Positions 40,101 to 51,238 of a stretch of DNA of 64,000 nucleotides are shown in pieces. The stretch spans positions 1 through 64,000 of the forward strand of contig ARYC01017194.1 of NCBI GenBank assembly GCA_000711775.1, in the 5' to 3' direction. Position numbers and translations under genes: made by a program. This stretch comes from Oxytricha trifallax. Taxonomy: Eukaryota; Ciliophora; Spirotrichea; Sporadotrichida; Oxytrichidae. The first letter of the stretch is position 1, and every line of letters begins with the position of its first letter. The notes below the pieces were generated by a model, which saw only the letters and a program-made list of their open reading frames with translations, was not told the origin of the DNA and searched no databases.

Positions 40101-43100
40101 AGAAGAAGCTCCTTTCTGGAAGCTTGTTAGAGAGTTGTTTCTTGGTAGGAAGATAAACTACCAACTCTTCATCTTTCATCGCATCCTCGTAGAGATTAGT
40201 GACTGAAATCTCTGGGTAGTTTGGTATATCTATCAACTTTATTTCACTGTTTTTGAAGGCTTTCTTCTCATCGCAGAGTATAGCTTTTAAGAATGAAATT
40301 TTGGTACCTTCCATCGTTGGAAGGAATAAACCCACTATAGTATATGATTAAGTATATGTCACATGCTTACCATGCTAAGTGAAGTATCGATAGAGATCCC
40401 CCTTGCTTCTAAACCTTGAGATCATTTCTTAAGCTTCAACCCTCTTCATTGCAGTACTTATAGATTCCATCCTTGTTCCTTCTCTTGTTATTGAATTTCA
40501 AATTTTAATATATAGAGTTCTGGATCTAGTGTTAAAAATCTTAGTATTAAATATGGGCATCTTATAGAAGGTCAACCTGGTAAGGATACGTGGAGAAAGC
40601 TGGCAGAAGCTGTAACAAACTTCAGAGATGGAGCTCCATTTTTATCAATTTAGTTCCATTAAATTAGGACTAAATTTGTTTAAATTTGATTAGTACCGGT
40701 ACTAAATTCGATTAAATTTAATTGGTACAATTTAATAGTACCAAAATAATTAGTACCTAGTTTTTAACTAATGAGGTTTTAATGGAAAAGTTCAAAATAG
40801 TTCAAAACCTAATTGGTACCAGTACCAACCTGAATTTATTCTCAGTTGGTACCAAAATAAAAATATTAAGCATAAAATTAGAAAATTTATAGTTATAAAC
40901 TAAGTATAAATATGATGTCTAACACCTAAGATCAACCATTGTTGTTGCAGTGCCAGCTCCTATACAAAGTGAGTATAGCCAGTGAGGTTTTTACTTATTA
41001 ATAATAGAAATTTAAATTTGAATTTAAACATGGCGACTAACTTAAATCGTAAGGCAGTTTCTCTTGGAACAGGTTAATCATTGCTCAACTTTGGCTCCTC
41101 CAAGAAACAAGAAGTAATTTATATTGAAAAGGAGGTAGAGCTAAGAGCTCTAGAGTTTGAAGCTGAGGTCTTTAAAATTTAAGTTTAAAACAAGAAGTAG
41201 AGTGCTGAGATGGGAGTTTAAACATAAGTTGAATTGGTTGAGGAAGATAAGGAACAGCAACCAATAGAAAAAATTAAAACGTTTTAATGTGAAGACTGCT
41301 AAAATTTCTTCTCAACTGAGTCAAGCTTGAAGAGACACATCAAAGAGGTACACTCTGGTAGAGCTAAGATCTACTTCAAGCATGATAAAGTAGATGGTAG
41401 ATACTAATGCACTACCTGCATGAAGTCTTATACTCACTCAGCTAAAGTAAAGAGACATATGCAAAAGCATCATCTAAGCGAATTCCTGATTAAAGATGAG
41501 GAAACTTAAAAGCTTGTACCTGCTAAAAGAAAAAATAACTCTCTTGATTCACAAATAGAGCAGTAGGAGAGACTTAAGAGATAGAAGCGGTTTGAGTCAA
41601 TGAACCAACCAGCAAATGGTATGTATATTGCATGCTTATAAGAGAGAGCAATGTATATACCTGCATTAAATGCAGTCGACATAAGCAGCTGTATTGAAAA
41701 CTATTTGAATATTGACGTACCTAACAAGGTAAAACTTATAGTTGTTGATGAATTCGCATACAAGGTATATCCATTCAAGTATCTCATTAAGAACGAGCAA
41801 TATTAAAATGAGTTTGCAAATGAATACATAGTACTGAGAGAGGCTTAGAAAAGATAATGCAAGAACTTAGCTAAGTCGACGGAGTTATACTTGGTCATGG
41901 TTTTATTGCATTGAGACTCAAGAAGTTTGAAATGTCTCTAAGAGAGTATCTCTACCATAATAGATATCCTGATGATTTGAATGAGATACTCACAGATATG
42001 ACTAAGGGTGTGAAAGAGCTCCATGATCTAGGGTATGCTCATAGAGATTTGAAGCCAGAAAATGTAATGCTAAATCTCTGCCCTTTAGAAGTAGTAGTCA
42101 TAGATTTCAACAGAGCAATAAGACAAGAGATAGTGACTTTAGCTAAGGTTTTAGGCACTCCAGGATACTTCCCTATAAGAGAGAAATGGACAAATGGCTC
42201 TGTATAATGGGATGTTTGGGCGGTAGCTGCAATTATCTTAGAGTGCGATATGGAAAGTATGTCATACTTTGGAACAAAACATGAGAAATAATCAATAAGT
42301 TTGGCTGCTAAACATATAAAGGAAGATGAAATATGTAATGAAATTAAGAAGATAGTTGAGATGGTCATCGTAAAAGCTCCAGCATATCCACGATAATCAT
42401 CAGATGATATACTAGAACAACTACAGACTGCAAAATTCAAGAGGTATCACAAAGATAAGCAGATAAAATTTGTTTGAATTAAATACACTAATACTCTTTA
42501 AATATTCATTAATATCATATAAAACGTGCGTTTTCTCTACTAACCCCAATAAGACCCCAACTATACCCTACAAATCAAAGCACTTATAAACCTCACTAAG
42601 GGGTTTTGGGGTTTTGATTGTAAATGTCAAATGCGGGTTAATTTTCTATATGATCAAACTATTAACCTCTCTGCTCCCCATTTCCAAGTCTATCTTTTAC
42701 AAACCCATTTTTGTCATCTTGATAGAGTAAAGCTTTCTCAGAGTGTTAACTTGAATAGAAATCCAACCTGTCCCTGGTATATCTAAGCATTAGTCTAATA
42801 TCCATCATGTTCTAATTCATGCCATCATTAACGCCTCTTCTTTTGTAATTGTCATTTTGGATTTTAGGACCAGATTTTTTGCCATTTTTGTTCTTTCTTG
42901 ACTTATCGTCAAGAAGTTGTTTCTTTAGGTAGTTATTCCATAAGTGATCTCCATTGAGCAATGACAGTAGATTTTTGGTATCCTCTGTAAAATTAAGATA
43001 TTTGTGCATAGTAATACTTACTCTCTAGGTTTATGAGTTGTAGGTGGTATACAAGAGATAGACCCTTCATAATTAATCCAAGTTACTGCATAGATATTTG

Positions 43101-43373
43101 CTTAATGTGATCTCGAATATACTCACTAAAAATTTGTTAAAAGTCAAAGATACATAATCTTGGAAAGATAAAAACCTCGAAATTTTGTGGCTTCAGAATT
43201 GTAGAAGATTCATAAATCCATAATCTCATATTACTTACATAGTTTTGAAGATGTGCATGTTTTGTAGGTCAGCTTTCTACACAAATTTGATTCCATATGA
43301 ACCAATCAATCTATAAAAATAGTTTATAAAACTTGAATTGTACTTACAATAACTTTGCCAATTCTTGTCTCAT
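37169..43373 (-). CDS. Rad21/Rec8-like kleisin (cohesin subunit), interrupted by TBE-5
   Basis: N-terminal MDS 42617-43373: ATG at 43373 (MRQELAKLL) and three GT-AG introns (43311-43347, 43126-43238, 42985-43021) give ADLQNMHIFKTIEYIRDH and ISMQQLGLIMKGLSLVYH, the kleisin N-terminal helices that bind an SMC head (compare LRTSGHLLLGVVRIYHRK of RAD21). The C-terminal MDS 37169-38506 starts MDNPDGYDYDQV and ends with a winged-helix-like segment (AVEAFMSLLVFQQAGFCELR) before TGA 37169-37171. The middle is acidic and Asn/Ser/Met-rich, typical of kleisins. TBE-5 lies exactly between the MDSs; keeping one ATT joins FDIYN to MDNPDG in frame. Mitotic (Scc1) or meiotic (Rec8) type cannot be decided by eye. 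Confidence 0.8.
38609..39673 (+). CDS. TBE-5 DDE transposase, one internal TGA
   Basis: 355 codons in one frame from ATG 38609 to TGA 39671-39673, apart from a TGA at about 38819-38821 (after HFNSGT). The triad is intact: HADEAVFTF, LFVDNLSVHK, QFNGIEFYW. The TGA stands where TBE-3 has a sense codon and is shared with TBE-4. Either the copy is dead, or translation restarts or reads through; the sequence alone cannot tell. Confidence 0.88.
39680..40470 (-). CDS. TBE-5 22-kDa protein, intact
   Basis: ATG at 40470 (MESISTAMKRVEAQ). Two introns: 40334-40370 (37 bp) and 39916-39941 (26 bp). Spliced frame is open to TGA 39680-39682: GLFLPTMEGTKISFLKAIL, IPNYPEISVTNLYEDAM, KRYSISPED, RKPGTGIFLMKEH, ending KPNPFMGQFNM. 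Basic, soluble, no known domain. Converges on the transposase with a 6-bp gap, the same layout as TBE-3. Confidence 0.88.
41030..42477 (+). pseudogene. TBE-5 57-kDa zinc-finger/kinase ORF, single frameshift
   Basis: ATG 41030 (MATNLNRKAVSLGTGQS), two C2H2-type fingers (CEDCQNFFSTESSLKRH, CTTCMKSYTHSAKVKRH), then AHRDLKPENVM, IDFNRA, GTPGYFPIRE. Length is 1448 nt against 1449 in TBE-3. One base is missing near 41878 (AAGTCGACGG, where TBE-1 has AAGCTAGACGG), shifting frame at the start of the kinase core. Otherwise intact. Confidence 0.88.
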
Positions 43374-43817
43374 ATCTTTTAGTTTTGTGTTTGTAATAGT
43401 AGTAGGAAATTTGAATTTACTTTTAAAATTAATTATTTATCAATTCCAAAAAATTACAGCTTATATAGTATTTGAGGATTAATAAAGTCAAAAAATAATC
43501 TTGACATATTTTTTGTTATAATAACGAAATCGATTGATTTGGAGTGTTGATAAAATGAAATTCCCGAAAAAAGGATTCTGCTTAGAGTCGAATCCTTTTA
43601 AAAATGAATAAGAAATGTGAAAGTAAGGAAAAGACAAATAGTGTTTGTGGGATAATTGTTATTTATACAAAATAATATACTATATATTTATACTCATATT
43701 ATGGAATTGATTTAGATTCCCTCATGATTAAGATTATTGATGAAATAAAATTTGCTGTATTTCAAATTAATTGTATATTAATTTTGGCAATAAGTTAGGA
43801 TATTTGCTTGTTGCTGT
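43374..43817. other. intergenic stretch with a hairpin
   Basis: Non-coding. Contains a perfect 10-bp stem AAAAGGATTC (43569-43578) and GAATCCTTTT (43590-43599) with an 11-nt loop, just beyond the 3' end of polyubiquitin. Role unknown. Confidence 0.5.
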
Positions 43818-44937
<1,120 letters not shown>

Positions 44938-45716
44938 TTTTTGTTGTTTTGTTGTGTGAAAGTATAGTTTTTATAATTATTATTTTAATAGAATTCACTG
45001 GGCTTTTATACTATAAACTGAATAGTCCCTAATTAAATCTGATCAATACATTAATTCTAGAAATTCATTCTTATATATTAACCACTCATACCCTCAATTC
45101 TAGTCATTTAGACTGATAAAAATAAAAATATAAATTTATTTATTTTAAAACTGTTTATTATAATTTGAATAAAAAAATTCTAATTAAGTTGAATAATTTG
45201 TACAAGAAATTAAGTTAATTAATAAATCAAATAATAGTATAGTATAGTTACGTAAATAAAAATAATTATAATATATAAATATAGAATAATGATAAAATAT
45301 ATATTATAGTATAAATTTAGCATAATTTAATTAGGAAAGTTTATTGCTGAAGTAAAGATAAATAAATTATATGAAATTAAAACAAAGATATAATGTAAAA
45401 ATTATTTATAAATATATAATTATTTAATTAATTTTAAAATTTTTATCTTTGAGTTCTAATATTGCAATATATTTATATTATTAGTTATTAGTTTTTTCTT
45501 TTTATTTTATTTTAGTAATTTAGTTTTGTTTTACTTTTGTTTGTTTTTTGTTATTTTTCATTAAAATCTTATGAATTTAAAAGAAATTAAGATTAGGGGA
45601 GAGGTTTATTTATGTGATCAACATCAACTGCACAGTCTTAAGAGTTAGCGTACATGATAATTCTTTTTGTAGTTCAGTCAATTAATGAGAGGAACAAATA
45701 CAGAAGGGCTTTATTC
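44938..45716. other. AT-rich intergenic stretch
   Basis: 5' flank of polyubiquitin and 3' flank of the next gene. No gene or repeat recognised. Confidence 0.5.
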
Positions 45717-47286
45717 TCATTAAATATTGGCATTAAATGAGTTCTGAGTAATTGTTCTGTGATGCTTTGAGTCAGTTTAATTAGCACTGAGGAAATTTAC
45801 TTGTCTAGCAGCTGTGAAGGATGTTTGTTACATGCTGTTAAATTGATTGAGCTTGAAATCTTGAGTATTGGAATGTAGATATTAAGAACTTGTTTGCTCA
45901 GGATTTTCAATGCTTGAATGTTTCTACTACTAGAGATTCTAATCAGCCTTGTTGACGTAGAAAGGTTAGCTCTATTAGAATCTAAAGTTTTACTAGTAAG
46001 GTTATGAAGGAATCTGTTGAGCTGTATATTAGTTGTAGTTACTGAACTTAAAAGAGTTAGACGACTACTTATCAAACTAATAACCTTTTTTAGGCCCTAT
46101 ATAACTCTTATATGTTTTGAATCCTTTATAATTCTTTCTAAATCCCTCTTAACTTTAGAAAGATTGATCCTTAAAAGAGTTATTGAACTTTTTCTCAAGC
46201 CAGGATTGCTTAAAACTCTAGTTATAGGATTTGGTTTCTGAATGAAATGAGCGAGTTGTTAATGTATAATTATATTCTCTATAATCTTCTGAGTCTAATA
46301 GATCAAGTACCCTTAAATAAAACAATACTTATAATTTTAAACTTATCTACTCATCATTCTTAATTAAGAATTTGCTGTTTACCATATCCTCATTTTTCTT
46401 AAAATCTTTAAGCAAATTCATGATCTAATACTTTTAGCTATGTGCTAAATCATCTTAAATCACTGAAACACCTGACTCTTAATGAGCATTGAACATGTTT
46501 TAGCAATTCATATTGCTGAGATTGTTAAGAAAAACTGTAGATGATCTATATTTTTAACCTTATACATCATAGTAAAGTTAGGACATCACAGAGTCCCAAA
46601 TGTCAGTCAACTTTTCTTTTAAATTATCACTGTCACTCTATGCTTACTGAACTTACTTCATAAAAATAAAAAAGAGTTTCTGATTGGCTTTATGTTGTGC
46701 AGCAAGACTATGCAAGTTCACTGTCTATGAGTTATAGTCATCTAGCGCTAATCGTTCTCCCGTTAGAAGTTAATGATCTTGATCTTCTTCCACAACTTCT
46801 TGACTAAAACTTCTTCTCTAGAATTCTTGGATGGGTGATTAAACCATTGTTGGGAACTTCCTTATGGCAATTCTTGACTAAGATTTGCTTTGTTTGGTAC
46901 TTTTCTGAGTTGAGTTTTGCAAAGTTATCATGGGGCACTTCTTAATCACCTAATCTCTCAACCTCAATTGATTTTGTTCAACTATAAAATGAGTTAACAA
47001 CCGTGATATAAGTAAAATAGAACTTACCAACTAATGAGTAATCAGAAACTCTGGGCTTCTTATTGAAAAGAATGCTATCTGGGTTGTCACTAATCTTTGA
47101 AATGTAGAACTAAATAGATTCTAGAGTTATTAGTTCATCAAACTATGTCACTGGAATCTGGTTGCTGATCAGGGCTGCAAATTGTGAATGAGTTCTTGGA
47201 ACTTTAACTTCTGATGGCTTACCGCTGTCAATCTGTTAGCTTGATTTATCAAAATTACATTAAATATTAAAGTATGTTTCAAACAT
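45717..47286 (-). CDS. Q/N-rich protein of unknown function
   Basis: ATG at 47286 (MFETYFNIQCNFDKSSQQ), TGA 45717-45719, about 505 residues after removal of one 46-bp intron (46982-47027, GTAAGT to TATAG). N-terminal half: probably folded helical region (FAALISNQIPVTQFDELI, LYYDVQGQKYRSSTVFLNNL, YQIMNLLKDFKKNEDMV). C-terminal 200 residues: low-complexity Q/N/S/F/Y-rich (FDKQSSNSFKFSNYNQY, SQPYQQNFRFQQSQPFYV), suggestive of an RNA-granule type protein, but this is inference. No IES detected. The family was not recognised. Confidence 0.78.
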
Positions 47287-47450
47287 TTTACAATTATTTT
47301 AATTTTAAAATTAGTCTGTTCCTCCATTTAAATTTGATTTTAAACAAATATTTTTACTTAATCAAACCTTTCCGCAATTTATATATTCAATAAAATTTGC
47401 CTGTAATTTTGTGCATAGTTATTTTAAACATATTATTTATTAATTTTAAA

Positions 47451-48911
47451 ATGACTGAATTAAGGAAATTACTTTTGCACTTTAAAGATTTCACTTTGAT
47501 ATCTTTTTCCATTCTATATTGCTTTGAAAATTTAATTGGGCTCTCAGAAACTAACTTAAATCACTTCCTGCAGTTGGTATACCTGGCTATAGTAGTCGGC
47601 TACACTTATACATTTGGAGTCAGATTCTATAATTTGCCGATGATTTTGTAATTTTTCATACATCTACTAGTACACTTATTTGGTTCAGTAATTGGTCTAG
47701 GATATTACACGGAGAAGTTTTCAATAATTGTTTAATATTTTGGACTCTGATTGCATTATAGTGCTCTATGAAATATGGCATGTTAGAGAAATTTAAGAAT
47801 CACCTTGATAAAGACAGAAAATACTCAGTTGGCGCATAAATTATGAAGCATGAATTCATGAACACAAGATTGATGATTTATTACCCAACTTACAAAATGT
47901 ATTTATATTTTAATCGTTGAAGGGTTCAAGGACTTTGAATACTTGATCGATGGACAAGAACAAATTAAGAAGTTAATTCTTAGTTTAGGCTATAGACTTC
48001 CTGAAGCATTTTTCAAATTTATGCTTGACTTGACAATGGGCGTAAAATTAAATGCTCCCCTAGCAGTAAATCAAGGGGTAAAATTCTATCCAATATTATT
48101 CTCATGCACTACTGGAGTTACTTTCACATAATACAGTATGCTCATGAAAGAATTAGTGAGCAAATCAAACCTGATAATTATTTGTATTGAACATTTGGAT
48201 CTCAAAGAAAAGAAAACCAGAATCAATAGACCTCCCAAGGAAGGTTAACAACCTGATTAATAAAGTTTTGTGAGGTACAAATACATGAGAGACAACCTTT
48301 TGATTAGAACCAACGACTTGAAATACTTTGTCAATCTGAGGAATCTTGCATAAACTTTCAGGATTCTCTTTGAAGAAGAGGAATTCTAGCACATTAGTTT
48401 TGAAAAACTGGCAGCTATGGGTCATGGTCTTGGAGGTGCTGCAACTATTTAGCTCTCCAACGAATCAGATATTGTAAATGCAATAATCTCACTTACTCCA
48501 TTCTTATAACCCTTTAAAAAGGGCATTGAGGGCGAGGGATTTATGGTGATGCAGCCTCATTTAAACATTGTAACGGAGACTTTTATGAAAAATGAAACGA
48601 ACAAACTGCTTATTGACTCACTTGCTGAAAAGAGAATGAAAGTAAAGAAGATGAATGGCTTTTAAAATGTTCAAATCAGTGATATGGATATGCTTGGATT
48701 TAGCGATTAGTGTATGCTCTTTGGTTTAGAACTGTCATGGCTCATGAAAACTGAAAAATCAAACGATAATGACAAATGTGTGGAGAAAATAAAGACAACT
48801 GCTAAAATTATCAGAGGGTTTCTGGCTTTAGTAAAGTTCACTGATGAACCCTATGAAGAGCATTATGAGCAATTAAAGGACTTAAAGGATGTTGAGTATT
48901 TACTTAGCTGA
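47451..48911 (+). CDS. membrane-anchored PAF-acetylhydrolase-like protein, probable pseudoenzyme
   Basis: N-terminal hydrophobic segments (about residues 10-95, e.g. FLQLVYLAIVVGYTYTF, FFIHLLVHLFGSVIGLGYY) precede a PAF-acetylhydrolase isoform II/plasma-type domain: RLMIYYPTYKDF, FYPILFSCTTGVTFTQY, LIICIEHLD, then MGHGLGGAATIQLS where the family has GHSFGGATVIQ. The nucleophile Ser is Gly, the catalytic Asp position reads ISLTPF (family IALDAW), and the His position lies in ISDMDMLGFSD (family GSVHQNFAD). All three catalytic residues therefore appear lost, while the fold is conserved to TGA 48909-48911. Two short IESs are inferred (47727-47737, 47896-47929). The start could lie upstream of 47451 if another MDS exists. 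Confidence 0.78.
47727..47737 (+). other. probable 11-bp IES, pointer AATA
   Basis: AATA at 47723-47726 and 47734-47737. Removal of 11 bp joins TEKFSI to FWTLIAL in frame. Confidence 0.6.
47896..47929 (+). other. IES, pointer CAA
   Basis: CAA at 47893-47895 and 47927-47929. The insert carries an in-frame TGA; removal joins IYYPTY to KDFEYLID. Confidence 0.7.
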
Positions 48912-49068
48912 ATCAAAATTTATCCTTAAATTAATTATCTAGTTTTCTTAAATGATTCAGATATTCTATCTAATTGCCTTATCAAGAATTTATTATGAAA
49001 TTAAAGCAAAAATGCTTTTTATCTAGTTAACTGACAATAACTACAATTCTTTTACTTATGTTATATTT

Positions 49069-51001
49069 TCAAAGCATTAAAATTCCCTTGCCTTTTTTAT
49101 TAGCAGCATTTTCCTATACTAATTTACTTTTTGCCTCAATAAACTCAGTTTTTCTTTATATGTCCGTAATATAGCAGCAATTTTTGTACTTTTTCCTCGA
49201 GTTACAAGGGCAATTCTTATTCTTAGCGGGCATTTCAATAATTTTATCACCATCCCCTAAAATGAAATCGTCTTTGCTTAACTTCTTTATTTTTTCTTCA
49301 TAAGTCATTTCATCAGGGTCATCTATAAATTTAATGAAACTTTACGTATAGAAAGTCTCAAAAGTATTTAAAATCAATTTAAATAATAAATAATTAATCA
49401 TATATATGAAAGTCATCTTTAAGCGATACATTCTTCTCTAATCCTTAAGAAATCAAATTTATCTCAATATCCTCATAAGCATCTGATAATGCCTTGTACG
49501 TACTGCTTATAGATCCGTAATCTAAATTTGATATGTCCTATCCAAAACATTATATAATTGCTTTTTCCATTATTTCAGCATCTGTAACACCGATTTATTG
49601 CAAGGCATATTAACAGAGCTCGTTCATCTATAAAAGTTGGTTTTATGTTGGAATTTTGTTTTATAATTAATTCAAGAATGTATTTTAAAACAAAGTTAAG
49701 GCTAGTAGAGATTATAAAAGTATGAGAATTAACGATAAAATCTCCTTTTTAATTTGATTGTATTACTTACAGTGAGTGATTCTGGCTGTTTCTTTTCCTC
49801 TTCAATTAATTTTCCATTGCTGCTGCCATTTTCTTGAATTGGGTTTTTAATTTAGAGTTCATGGCCGATTGGCATAACTGGACCGTCTCCGTTGTCTTCC
49901 AGCAGTCGGACTGAATTGTAGTGCTCACCCAGGTGGTAACTTATGTGCAGTGTGGGGACAGCTCCCCAATCGAAATTTGAAAAGGCCATTATTGGATTGT
50001 CAACTTAATGCACAATGTAGTTTTAGTAATTTTTTTATCATGTACCTTATTTAGATATATTATGATTGCGTTGTTTTATCTCATTTTATTAATGATAAGA
50101 AGGAATTAATAAAAATATTCATAGTTGAACTTGTAGATCAGCGAGAGAACTTGAAGTTCCATTTAACCTCCCCAAGTTCCATCCTTAGCCATATCTCCCA
50201 GGTACTAATCGATAGTCTCATCGTCCTCTATGAATGGTGCATACATCTCTTTATTGGCTTCTATGTACAATATCATAATTTATTTAGTAAATCTTTGTAT
50301 ATTCTATGTACTCAATAGCTTCCTGGCGATATTTGCGATGCAATTTCTCATTTCCTTCGAGTTAATCAGCGATAGATCGAAACAAGCAATTGCCATCGCC
50401 ACCCATCTCTTTGACTTTTAGTCCATATTAAACCAGTTAAAGTCTAAATTTTGACATGTTAGACTCATGCTTTGCTTTCTATATATTTACACATTAATAC
50501 AACACATTTTTATTGATAATGTATCATGATGATATTTATAAATGTGTGAGTTATATTTGGAAAAATCAGTAATTTTTGTTTTTTCATGACTGATAAATTA
50601 TGATGAACTTTTCAGATTTCATAGAATAATTATTTGCTTAATGTAAAAAAAGTAGTATACAAAAAGATTATATGAATCTAAAATAAATATAGTATTAAAA
50701 ATGTAATTACTTGCAAAAATTCCAGAATAAAACTTTATTCAATTAAAAATTATGAAATAAAATAAAATACACATAATTTATTTTTTACTATCAACTTTTA
50801 ATTGCAATTTTATTAATAAAGTTAAATCATGTTACATTAACTTACATTGAATTTGTTCTTTTCTCGCTTTAGCTCTCTCTTAGTCTTTTTCTCCTCTCTT
50901 TTCTCCTATTACCGAGCTATGTGCTCAGACTCTTTTTTATTTTTGTTCTTATTTTTTCCACCTTTCTCAGGCTTATTTCTGTTATTGTTTTTATGTCCCA
51001 T
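49069..51001 (-). CDS. OTU-family deubiquitinase with SEC-C motif
   Basis: ATG at 51001, Lys-rich N-terminus (MGHKNNNRNKPEKGGKNK), then an OTU cysteine-protease domain: GGDGNCLFRSIADQLEGN (Asp/Cys of the active site), MAKDGTWGGQMELQVLS, FNYIVHQVDNP, LHISYHLGEHYNSVR (catalytic His). After a Gln/Glu linker, a UBA-like stretch (TDAEIMEKAIIQCFGQD) and a C-terminal SEC-C zinc motif CPCNSRKKYKNCC (49174-49212). OTU plus SEC-C is a known eukaryotic deubiquitinase architecture in plants. OTUD3-type proteins cleave ubiquitin from substrates. One intron (49628-49770) and four IESs. TGA 49069-49071. All expected catalytic residues are present. Confidence 0.92.
49325..49418 (-). other. IES, pointer AGATGAC (GTCATCT on + strand)
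   Basis: GTCATCT at 49318-49324 and 49412-49418. Removal joins NVSLKDD to PDEMTYEE. Confidence 0.9.
50033..50126 (-). other. IES, pointer AACTA (TAGTT on + strand)
   Basis: TAGTT at 50028-50032 and 50122-50126. Removal joins LIYKFNY to IVHQVDNP inside the OTU fold. Confidence 0.9.
50269..50311 (-). other. IES, 10-bp pointer GTACATAGAA
   Basis: TTCTATGTAC (+ strand) at 50259-50268 and 50302-50311. Removal joins QEAIEYIE to ANKEMYAPF. Longest pointer in the window. Confidence 0.93.
50452..50854 (-). other. 403-bp IES, pointer AAATT (AATTT on + strand)
   Basis: AATTT at 50447-50451 and 50850-50854. Removal joins REKNKF to RLQLVQYGLKV. AT-rich, no ORF. Confidence 0.8.
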
Positions 51002-51238
51002 TAAAAGTTCACTCTGATGTATAATTATTAATGAAATATAGTATAATTTTTTATTTAAATATTATAAATTTGCTAATCATATGTTTTGTATCTCTTTCTC
51101 TTTAAAATCTTTTAAATTAATAGTCTGAAATTGTATTTTTAATGTTTGATTTTGAATTTAAATGATAAAACCCTAAAACTTTATGTAAAGTTATTTATAA
51201 CTCAAATATATTTTAATGCTTATATATTGTTGAAAATA

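Larger units (their letters stand above)
38507..42616 (+). mobile_element. TBE-5, complete, acting as an IES in the kleisin gene
   Basis: 4110 bp between perfect telomeric ends (38507-38523, 42600-42616), flanked by ATT (38504-38506, 42617-42619). Order: transposase (+), 22-kDa (-), kinase ORF (+). The 22-kDa ORF is intact; the transposase has one TGA and the kinase ORF one frameshift. Spacer 40480-41025 is non-coding with GGTACC-rich subrepeats. Confidence 0.96.

Noticed and set aside
42039-42440. 133-codon reverse ORF inside TBE-5
   Set aside because: Antisense to the kinase ORF, which matches four other TBE copies.
43569-43599. tRNA fragment or terminator (stem ending GAATCC)
   Set aside because: Only one stem-loop; no cloverleaf, and no known terminator role for such a hairpin here.
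45797-46075. Reverse ORF beginning MISSRLTLL as a separate gene
   Set aside because: The adjacent frame is Q/N-rich, continuous with the upstream exon and ends in TGA; this one is a shadow.
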